NCBI GenBank assembly: GCA_023548195.1
Contig: JAJHZJ010000336.1
Coordinates: forward strand, 2,274,704-2,338,703
Direction: 5' to 3'
Length of the DNA: 64,000 bases
Source of the DNA: Bettongia penicillata ogilbyi
Lineage: Eukaryota > Chordata > Mammalia > Diprotodontia > Potoroidae
The position numbers and the translations under genes are program-made. Shown here one piece after another: positions 55,546 through 64,000 of this stretch (position 1 is the first letter of the stretch; every line of letters begins with the position of its first letter). The notes below the pieces were generated by a model, which saw only the letters and a program-made list of their open reading frames with translations, made no database searches and had not been told where the DNA came from.

Positions 55546-55935
55546 ATACTGTATGTACATCCTCTCACCACTGGCACACACCTCTGGAGCTGAGGTGCAT
55601 AATCACAAGCCTAGCACTACTCCTGTACTTTCCAATTACAGGCTCTTCCCAAGACTATTGATTGACTGAAGTGGAAGACAATCTCTACTCTCCTGTCAAA
55701 GCCTGCAGTGGGGGCATGCACATGTTTACTGGGTCATTGGGCCTCCTTTCAAGTGGAATTTGAGCCAAGTCAGGAAACTGGTCCAGGAAGGAAGACTCCA
55801 GAACGTGCATCATGGACTCACAGGAGTTAGAGGCCTTTGATTTAGTGATGTAGAAGCCTTAGAAACGATCTATCTCAAACCCAGAAAAGTTCATTGACAG
55901 GTAAGAACTAGCAGAAATGAGATTCAAACCCAAGT
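55546..55935. other. Intergenic, no gene recognised
   Basis: No repeat or coding similarity was recognised in this stretch. Confidence 0.35.
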
Positions 55936-55939
55936 TATA

Positions 55940-56220
55940 TTAGGATTACAGAATCCTAGATTTAGGGCTGGAAGGGACCTCAGAGGGCATCTGATGTCCA
56001 GCTCCTTCATCTTACAGATGAGGAAACTGATACCCAGGAGGCAACTGGCAGAGCTGGAATTTGAGCAGGATTTCTCTGACTTCAGATCTCATGTTTGTTT
56101 TTCTCCACTATACCACATTTTGAGAATGCTCACCATAATAACTCACATTTATGTAGCATTTTAAAATTTGCAAAGCACTTTTTTCTCAAATATCCAGACC
56201 TTGTGAGATAAGTTGGGATG
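55940..56220 (-). repeat. MIR fragments
   Basis: 'gatttagggctggaagggac', 'catcttacagatgaggaaac', 'atttgcaaagcactttttt'. Confidence 0.7.
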
Positions 56221-56350
56221 GCATATATATAAGTATACCTATATTATATATGATATAATATTATATATTAATATTATATGTGATATATTATATATGATAT
56301 AATAATATTATAATGATAATATTATGCTATATATTATACATAACTATACC
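56220..56350. repeat. AT-rich (TATATTA)n tract
   Basis: Almost pure A/T with TATATGATATAATATTA-type repeats that could fold back on themselves. Confidence 0.9.
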
Positions 56351-56860
56351 TAGTTATGTATAGTCATCATTCTCATTTTACAGATGCTACCACATCCCTT
56401 TAAGATTACCTTTAATTTCTCTTGCATATATCTTATGTGTATGTAGCTGTTTGCAAAATGCTATTCCAAATTTGGGCCCTAGACCGGTCACTCCTCCTTA
56501 CATAGGATTCTGAATAGCTATTCCCATTCTGGGGTTTTCTCTTCATTCGCTAGACCACTCTGTTAATTGAGTGTTTGCCCTTCCTCACCAAAATGGATAA
56601 TAATAGGAGCTATCACATACAGCTAACCTGTTTCCTCTCCAACAGAAAAGAGAGTAATTAATCCTGATGCCCAGTTCGCCTACTAAGTTTAGAAAAGACA
56701 ATCTCTTTGGTTACTTTAAGTTTTAAAGGACTGGCAGCATTTCAGCAGATAGATATAAGGAGAAGGACATTCCAGGTGGAGGGAATGGTGTGAACAAAGG
56801 TGTAGAGGCAGGAAAGCACAGGGTATATTCAGAGTCAAGAAGGATTTATTAAGCACCTAT
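56351..56860. other. Intergenic, no gene recognised
   Basis: A repeat tail such as 'agaaggacattccaggtgga' lies at 56750-56860. No gene. Confidence 0.35.
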
Positions 56861-56869
56861 TACATGTTA

Positions 56870-57080
56870 ATGGACAACTTGATAGTAAAATGGTTAGAGC
56901 TCCAGGACTGGACTCAAGAAAATCTGAGTTCCAATCTGGCCTTAGACACTAGCTGTGTGACCCTGGGCAAGTCACTTGACCCTATTTGCCTCAGTTTTCT
57001 CATCTGTTAAATGAGCTCAGAAGGAAATGGCAAACTACTCCAGTATCTCTGCCAAGAAAACAGAGTTGGATGCTACTGAA
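56870..57080 (+). repeat. MAR1-like SINE
   Basis: 'aacttgatagtaaaatggtt', 'gtgaccctgggcaagtcact', 'gaaggaaatggcaaactact', 'tctctgccaagaaaacagag'. Confidence 0.9.
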
Positions 57081-57329
57081 AATGACTGAACTAAGCCTGG
57101 GGATGAAAAAAATGGGGGGGGCAGAACAGACCTTGCTCTCAAGGAGTTTAATGGGGAGAAAACAAACAAACAGCCATGTACAAACAAGATACATGCAGGA
57201 AAAATTGGAGATGATATTAGAAGGATTACAGAAGGGGAAACTAAGTCCAAGGAAGTTAACTGACTTATCCAAAGACACAAAAATAGTGGGCATTAGAGGA
57301 AGAATTTGAACAGATCAAATGACTGCAGA

Positions 57330-58960
57330 ATCTGTGGTCTTTCAAGTATATTTTGCTGTTATGATGACTTTGGAGTGGCACCTAATTCCTTAATCTAGCC
57401 TAAGCTCACTAACATGTCTGGCAGAATCTTTGGCTCCCCAAGAGTTGACTTCTAGGATTTGACATTCCTCCTTGACCTTGACCATAGGACAAAATCAAGA
57501 TGGCTTCTCTTGAAGCTACCACCACTACCAACATACTGGCCAGTTTGGGATTCCTGCTCGGGACAGAGCTCATCAGATTATTCTACAGTTCCTGGTTTAT
57601 TTGACGGCTGACAGTCTGTGTGTAAATGTTTGAAACGACTAGGCAGCCTTTTTAAAACTATAAAATTTGGGGGATTTCTCCATCATTTAAATAATGGTTT
57701 TACACACACATGCGTGCACATGTGCACACACACACACACATACACACACACATATTTGTGTGCAATGGTAGCCATTTTTAGGGCAAGAGATGGGAGGGAG
57801 GAAACAAAAAAAAGAAAGTTCTATGACAATTTTATTGTGTATTTAAAAGCAGCAAGGTGTACTTAATAAATTTGCAGTTTCATATACAATCACCTTTTTT
57901 CTATTCTACTATGTTATTGAAATGCTTGTTTTATTTCTTAAGTTCAAATTAAAATAAATAAAAATATCTTAAAAGATATTCAACGATAAAATACATATTT
58001 ACTATTTCTTACCTAAACTGAATGACGTGGAGTGTAAATGTGTGTGTGTATATATACTGTGCTTAAGCCTTATTTTACTGTTCATAGAAAGCTACCACTT
58101 TTTTTTTAACAAGCTAAATCTTGGAATGACAGACTCCTGATGGGTATTTAAAGAAAGATGAGACGATCTGGAGTCTGTCCATAATCTTTGTGTCTTGACA
58201 TTGAGTGACTACATCCCAAATGACTGTCCCAAATGACTCAGTGAGGCCCAGTCCTTTGCTGGAGGAATCATTGAGGTGAACAGGTTTGAATGTTTTCCTC
58301 TTCATAAAATGAGTTTCCTAGAAAACTGTAGCTTTGGGGCCAAGTAAAAATATTTCTCTTCAGCATGGCATAGTGGTCCTTGAAAGTCTCACCTCTGACC
58401 CATTTTGACTGTGTGACTCTAAGCAAGTTAGTTAACTTCTCCATTCTCTAGTCAACTCTCTAAAACTATCCGTTGCAGAAGTGACAGCCTGAGTCTGATA
58501 AGGAAATATCCTCATCTGGAAATTTCCTGTACCAATGAAATCCTAACTCCAGTCCTGAGCTGCAGCCCCGTGATTTCTAATTGGGGTGACACTGAATGTC
58601 ATTGGATAGGGCATGAGCAGAGATGCCCAGAACTGGGGACTTTGCCCCTGAAGACCTGAGGAGAGAGAACACTAAGAGAAGATCCACGCTATGGAAGAGG
58701 ACACGTGCCAAGCCAGTCTTCCTAAGAACTAAAATCTAGCTCTTCTTTTCAGTCCTCCAATCTTCTTCCCACTACATTAAAAAACCTTCTAAGTATTCTA
58801 CATCCTACCTCCCAAGTCCCCTCATAGTTCCAGATTCAGATGACAGGAAGTTGAGAACCATGAGCTATTCTGGTTAGAATTCTTATCTTCCCCCAAAGAC
58901 TGATTTCTGCACAGGCCAAGCCTCATTTCTTGCCTAGACCACAGGGTGAAGCCAGAGCTG
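57330..58960. other. Intergenic; (CA)n at 57700-57752
   Basis: No gene recognised. 57700-57752 is CA-rich. An AT-rich stretch lies at 57890-58060. 58370-58440 is a short SINE-like piece. Confidence 0.4.
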
Positions 58961-59074
58961 ATGACCAGGGCTGATTTTAATGAAATTGTAGACCTCAGAT
59001 TTGGAAAGAATTTTGGAAATTAGTCTTTTCCTATACAATACATGAATTTCATCTACTACAATGGTGATAGCAAT

Positions 59075-59330
59075 AAAATAATAGCAATAGACTTTATATA
59101 GTGCTTTACAGTTTGCAAAATGCTTTATATACATTATTTTACTCTTATAACAACCCTAAAAGATAGGTGCTATTATTCTCCACATTTCACAGGTGAAGAA
59201 ACTGAAGGGTTAAGTAATTTTCTCAGAGTTACTTAATATTGGTAAAGTGCTTACAAGTGTCTAAGGCTGGATTTGAACTCAGGTTGTGCCACCTTTAAGG
59301 CCAGCACTGTATTCACTGCCCCACCTAGCT
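59075..59330 (-). repeat. MIR SINE
   Basis: 'atagactttatatagtgctt', 'tgctattattctccacattt', 'ctggatttgaactcaggttg', 'actgccccacctagctt'. Confidence 0.85.
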
Positions 59331-59334
59331 TCCA

Positions 59335-59960
59335 TTACATTCAGTAGATGGCCTTTCACCTCCCAGTTGAATGCCCTGGTGATGGAGAACTCACTACCTA
59401 CCAAGGCATCTATGTCATTGTTAAATGTTAGAAAGTGTCTTCCTTATGTTGAGACAAAACTTGATTCCCCTGTTATTTTTCTGCTCTCTACAGCCACAGA
59501 AAATAGATCTGACATCTCTTCCACTAACAATCCATTCAATATTTGAGGTTAGAGAGAATACTATCTTGGAATAACATAAAATCATTCTATTTGGACTCAG
59601 AGGACCTTAGCTCAAGTCAGAGCTGCTTTATGTCACCCTGAATTTGTTACTTAACCATTCTGGGTTTTAGTTTCTATATCTACAAAATGAGGGTATTGAA
59701 TTAGAGGTTTTCTAAAGTCCTTTCTAGCTTGCAGATCTAGATCTTAGGATCTATGCTCCCTCCCCCCTTCCAGTCTTTATGTCCCTAATACCTCATCTAG
59801 ATCTCATATTACACTTGTTTTTCATCCCTTTACCATCCTGATCACATTGCTTTGGACATTATCCAACTTGTCGATGTGCCTGCTAAAATGTGGCTCCTGG
59901 AAAAAAATAGATTAGGGTTCAAGGGCCCTACCAAAACCCTTATTCTATTAATATAGCCCT
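59335..59960 (-). repeat. L3/CR1-type fragment split by a SINE
   Basis: 59370-59540 ('gatggagaactcactaccta', 'tcttccttatgttgagacaa') and 59775-59930 ('gaca-ttatccaacttgtcg', 'taaaatgtggctcctggaaa') match the inverted L3 3' end; a plus SINE lies at 59580-59755. Confidence 0.6.
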
Positions 59961-60430
59961 AGATGGCATCAGTTAACGTGGCTGCTATGGCACGTTTATG
60001 ACTCTCACTCAGTTACAGAGTCTGCTGGATGCTCCAAATGCAGAGCTCCCCAAACACGGCCAAAGGGCCTACCTGGCAACCTCTCTGCTAAGCAAATGGC
60101 ACATTTTCCTAAAAGGCCAACAGGACAAGGCATATACCTGCTCTTCCTGGCCTCCTCCTTTGCATACTGCTTTTCCTTCCAGTCTTAGATTTTTAACTCC
60201 TTTGAGACTGGATGGAACAAACACATCAGCCCTGGAAGGGATTAAAGGGAGACACAGGAAGGAACCTCCTGGAAAAAGCAGAGGGAGGCAGGTATGTATC
60301 ATTAAGGGAGGAATGATTGGGAAATGCATGGTTAGGCAATCATCCCTCTGAGATGCTTTGGGTCATTCTGTCAAAAGGCTGGATGATGTGTTAGAGAACA
60401 GTCTTCCCCCACTCCAGAAATACTGATTAA
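59961..60430. other. Intergenic, no gene recognised
   Basis: Open on the plus strand (59998-60351, 117 codons) without recognisable similarity. Confidence 0.35.
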
Positions 60431-60431
60431 G

Positions 60432-60680
60432 TAGTCAGCTAGGTGGTGCAGAGGATAGAGTGTCAGACCTGGAGTCAAGAAGACCTGAGTTCAAATTCAG
60501 CCTCAAACACTAATTGTAACATTGGGCAAGTCGTTAAACTTCTGTTTCCCTTAGTTTCTCCCCACATAATGGGGATAATAAAAGCGCCCACCTCCCAGGG
60601 TTATCGTGAGAACAAAATTAGATTATATTTGCAATGCATCTTGCAAATATTAAGGTGTTATATAATGTTAGCTACGATGA
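60432..60680 (+). repeat. MIR/SINE, full length
   Basis: 'tcagctaggtggtgcagagg' head, 'agttcaaattcagcctcaaa', 'gggataataaaagcgcccac', 'cagggttatcgtgagaacaa'. Confidence 0.9.
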
Positions 60681-60984
60681 TGCACCTTCCGTGTGTGTAG
60701 ATCTCTGAATGCTGCCATATGGTTGGGGAGACAGAAGGAAAAGATATGGCTCTGCCTTGGAGAAGTTTACAGACTGGTTAGAGAGACCAGGCTTAGAAAT
60801 TGAATCATTGATGAATGAGTAAACTGATTCAGAGTAGCCAGGGGAACACTTGATACTCTTTTTTATTCAATTCAGCAATATGTACTGAACCCCTACTGTG
60901 TGTCCAGCCTTATCCACGGTTAAGCTGTGGGGTGAAGGGGTGTGTGGAAACTTTCATCAGAGTTCGTTCCTGCCTTTAAAGCAG

Positions 60985-61230
60985 CTAAAAGGTGAAGTGG
61001 CTAGAGTGTCAGCCCTGGAGGCAGGAAGATTCATCTTCCTGAGTTCAAGGGTGACCTCAGGCACTTACTAGCTGTATGACCTTGGGAAAGTAATTTAAGC
61101 CTGTTTGCCTCAGTTTCCTCATCTCTAAAATAAGCTAGAGAAGGAAATGGCAAACCACTCCAGGATCTCTGCCAAAAAAACCTAAATGGAATTGGACATG
61201 ACCAAAATAACTGAACGACAATAACTGAAG
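60985..61230 (+). repeat. MAR1-like SINE, full length
   Basis: 'gcagctaaaaggtgaagtgg' head, 'gtttgcctcagtttcctcat', 'gaaggaaatggcaaaccact', 'gaccaaaataactgaacgac'. Confidence 0.92.
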
Positions 61231-61309
61231 CTCAAAAGATCTCAGAGCTCACACTCACACGACAAGAAGCTTTACAGGACCACACTGAAATGTTAAACAA
61301 CAGTTGTTG

Positions 61310-61560
61310 GTTTTTATGTAGTGCTGTAAGGTTTATAAAAAGCTTTACATTTACCATCTCATCTAATACTCACAAGAAACCTGTGAGGTAGATGCTGTTA
61401 TTATTCCCATTTTACAGATGAGGAAACTGAGGCTTGAAAAAGGTTAAGTGACTTGCCCAGGATGACACAGTTAGTAATTGTCTGAAGCAGGATTCCAACT
61501 CAGGTCTTCCTGACAACAACTTCAGCACTCTATCCACTATACCTCCTAAATGATGTGACT
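61310..61560 (-). repeat. MIR SINE
   Basis: 'agctttacatttaccatctc', 'gtagatgctgttattattcc', 'aagtgacttgcccaggatga', 'actctatccactatacctcc'. Confidence 0.9.
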
Positions 61561-61699
61561 ATAACCAAATATGAGAACGTGTAGTATAGGAGATATACGT
61601 CAGATGCCTGAAGGAAAAAAGAGAGATCTGTGAGGGTTGGAGTAGTCCAGAAAGGCTTCTTGGAGGAGGTGGAATTTGAGATAGGGTTCGAACAATAGG

Positions 61700-62155
61700 T
61701 AGAATTGGGAGAGGTGTCTAGAGCAGGGCAACCAGAATGATGAAGGGCCTTAAGTTCATGTCATATGCGGATCAGTTAAAGTAACTGGGTAAGGTTGACC
61801 TGGAGAACAGGAACTTGGCTAGGGGAAGAGGAGGAGAATGTAAGAGATGTCTTTAAGTGTTAAAAGGGCTCTCTTCTGGGAAAAGGTGAGAGACATGTTC
61901 TATGTAACCAAGAGGTAAGAACTAGGAGTGACGTGTGCAAATTACAGAGAGATAAATTTGCAGTCATAATAGGAGAAAACTTCCAGGTATTATTAAGACT
62001 ATCTTCACATGGAATGGGTACCACATTACAGGAGGTCTTCAAGCAAAGGCTAGATGACTACTTGTTGGACATGAGGCAGAAGGATTCTTGTTCAGGTACA
62101 GTTTGGAAGAGATAACTTCCAAGGGACCTTCCAACTGAGATTCTGGGATTCCAGT
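61700..62155 (+). repeat. L3/CR1 3' end
   Basis: 'gagcagggcaaccagaatga', 'gaggtcttcaagcaaaggct', 'ccttccaactgagattctgg', the classic L3/CR1 3' terminus with 'attctgggattcc'. Confidence 0.75.
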
Positions 62156-62479
62156 TAAGGAAGGTCTTTCTAAACTGGGCAGCAATTTGTGCAAGAGACA
62201 TGGGAATAGAAACAGGGAGGAGAAGAGGCATCAGCCCAACACTGAGGGGTCTTTCTTAAGAGCATCAGGTAACTTGGGAAGAAGTCATTTCAATGGTGAA
62301 GAGGGAGAGAAAACTCATTGAGTAGGCAGCTCCTTGTCCCCACACCCATTCCAAACAAACAAAAATGCTCACCGCCAATGGGTGCTCTCATTCCAAGAGG
62401 GCAGGCTCCACCTCAAATCAACCCCTTCTTTTCTTTTGCCCCCAGAACCTTACTTTCTTGATCTCTCCAGTAACCTTTT

Positions 62480-62790
62480 TTTCTTCAAATGAAATCTTAT
62501 TTGATTTTTTGAACATATGCCTTTTCTCCTTTCCAGACCTCCTTCCCTCTCCCAGTTAAGAAAGCAGAAAAATAATCTCTATTACAAAATTTATATTCAA
62601 GCAAAACAAATTCCCACATTAGCCATGTCCTAAAAAATTACGTGTCCATCTTCTCTCTGAGTCAATCATCTCACTATCAGGTCACCTATTTCATCATGAA
62701 TTCTCTGGGATTGTGGCTGGTCACTGAGATAGAGTTCCAAAGCCTTTCAAAATTGAGTGTCTTTACAATATTGTTTTTATCATACAAATT
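62480..62790 (-). mobile_element. L1 3' UTR fragment
   Basis: 'gaaatcttatttgatttttt', 'ccttccctctcccagttaag', 'acattagccatgtcctaaaa' are inverted L1 3' UTR phrases. Confidence 0.6.
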
Positions 62791-62799
62791 ATTCTCCTG

Positions 62800-63442
62800 A
62801 CACTAATGCATTGTTGGTGGCATTATGAACTGATCCAACCATTTTGGAGAGCAATTCGGAAGTATGCCCAAATGGCTATATAAATGTGCACAGCCTTTGA
62901 CCCAGCAATACCACTTCTGAGGCTGTATCCCATAGAGATCATACAAATGTAAAAAGGACCCATGTATATAAAAATATTTATAGCACCTCTTTTTGTGGTG
63001 GCCAAGAATTGGAAATTGAGGGAAATCATTTGGGGAATGACTGAACAAATTGTGGTATATGAATGTAACATAATACTATTGTGCTCTAAGAAATGACAAA
63101 CAGGCGGACTTCAGAAAAACCTGGAAAGATTTATGTGAACTGATGCTGAGTGAGGGGAGCAGAACCAGGAGAACATTGAACACAGTTACAACAACATTGT
63201 GTGATGCCTAACTTTGATTGACTTGGCTTTTCTCAGCAATGCAAGGTTCTAAGACAGTTTCAAAAGGCTCATGATATAAAATGCTATCCATATCCAGAGA
63301 AAAAGAGTTAGTCTGAAGGCAGGTCAAAAAGCACACTATTTGCTCTCTTTTCTGTTTGCTTTTCTTTCCTCTTTCTTGGGGTTCATTCCATTGGTTGTAA
63401 TTCTTCTTTACAATATGACTAATGTGAAAATTAAACAAAAAG
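62800..63442 (+). mobile_element. 5'-truncated L1: ORF2 C-terminus and 3' UTR
   Basis: 'ggtggcattatgaactgatc', 'ctttgacccagcaataccac', 'gtggtggccaagaattggaa', then the 3' UTR to a short A-rich end. A 10-base 'tattctcctg' at 62790-62799 and 63443-63452 may be the target duplication. Confidence 0.85.
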
Positions 63443-63452
63443 TATTCTCCTG

Positions 63453-63767
63453 GTTCTTCTCAATTCATTCTGTCTCAATTCATCCAATTCTTCCCACTGT
63501 AATCTGAGTCCCAAACCCCAATAGTGTAGGACTGTCTCCTCGTGGATGGAGATCAGTGTCCTCTATCTACACAAGAAGCAAGGGAGAGGGAAGAGTTTCA
63601 GGTTCCACAGACTCTTCCTTTCCTTCGAATCTCTTGAGTAGCTTTGGGTGCTTCTGGCTTCTAGCTTTGAGGGAGAAGATAAATTGTGACAACCCCATGT
63701 CAGGTTGCTTAAGAAGAAAATGAGACTCTGAGAAGAAACTGGCATGAGAAGAGCTAATAATTTCCAT
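63453..63767. other. Intergenic, no gene recognised
   Basis: No repeat or coding similarity was recognised in this stretch. Confidence 0.35.
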
Positions 63768-64000
63768 CATGGCCCTACTCCCAGCTTGCTACTCTAGAGA
63801 CTCTGAGGAAGTTTCCCTTTGGGTGATATCTGGGACATTCTCTCTCAGTTTAGTTGATTACCTCATTCCCAAGAAGAGTGCTCTTTCTTTCTGTATTATC
63901 TGATATCTATTCTCCTGTGTGGTCTTTCTTCAAGCAATTCAGATAAATGGATTTCTTGCTGTTTATTACGTGTATTACGTGGTATTTGTGGGAAATGAAT
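63768..64000 (+). repeat. Unclassified dispersed repeat, copy 2 (runs off the window)
   Basis: Collinear with 18089-18310: 'cccagcttgctactctagag', 'cctcattccca', 'agataaatggatttcttgct'. Confidence 0.5.

Noticed and set aside
54410..64000. CALHM1 downstream of CALHM3
   Set aside because: Expected by synteny, but no frame resembles CALHM1 exons (no second MxKFRMIFQ start or CPCLP block), so it must lie beyond the right edge.
1..64000. CRISPR arrays, bacterial operons, phage genes
   Set aside because: Composition, SINE/LINE density and spliced genes are those of a mammal. The tandem repeats seen are micro- and minisatellites without spacers.

Overview
This window is mammalian nuclear DNA, most likely marsupial (metatherian). 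The evidence is the dense mix of MAR1-like and MIR-like tRNA-derived SINEs, L2 and L3/CR1 fragments, and a marsupial-style L1 with ORF1-only 'half-L1' (HAL1) relatives, together with intron-containing vertebrate genes. I cannot name the species from sequence alone.

Two protein-coding loci are recognisable, arranged head to head. The first coding exon of NEURL1 (minus strand, 6746-6830) sits in a CpG island at about 6560-7760; its other exons lie beyond the left edge, so 1-6745 is NEURL1 intron 1. CALHM3 is complete on the plus strand (exons 48826-49112, 51597-51852, 53647-54150; 348 codons plus stop). This matches the known divergent NEURL1/CALHM3 arrangement beside the mammalian CALHM cluster. 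CALHM1, expected further downstream, is not seen before the right edge.

The roughly 42 kb between the two starts is intergenic and full of retroelements: L1 fragments, a 5'-truncated L1 with recognisable reverse-transcriptase remnants (33846-36608), three HAL1 copies at different stages of decay, an older element with ORF1 plus an ORF2 C-terminal remnant lying between two halves of a SINE (24014-27496), and a full-length 7SL RNA pseudogene (42052-42322). The plus-strand HAL1 at 42987-45980 is the youngest: it has an uninterrupted 368-codon ORF1 and a perfect 16-bp target-site duplication.

The main points of interest are retroelement biology: a varying number (1, 2, 3) of about 80-bp repeat units in the HAL1 5' UTRs, a doubled L1-like 3'-end module in HAL1, a tail-less 3'-truncated HAL1 insertion with a perfect 17-bp duplication, and the ORF1-plus-partial-ORF2 element. 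SINE, L2 and L3 boundaries below are judged by eye and are approximate (about 10-30 bases).
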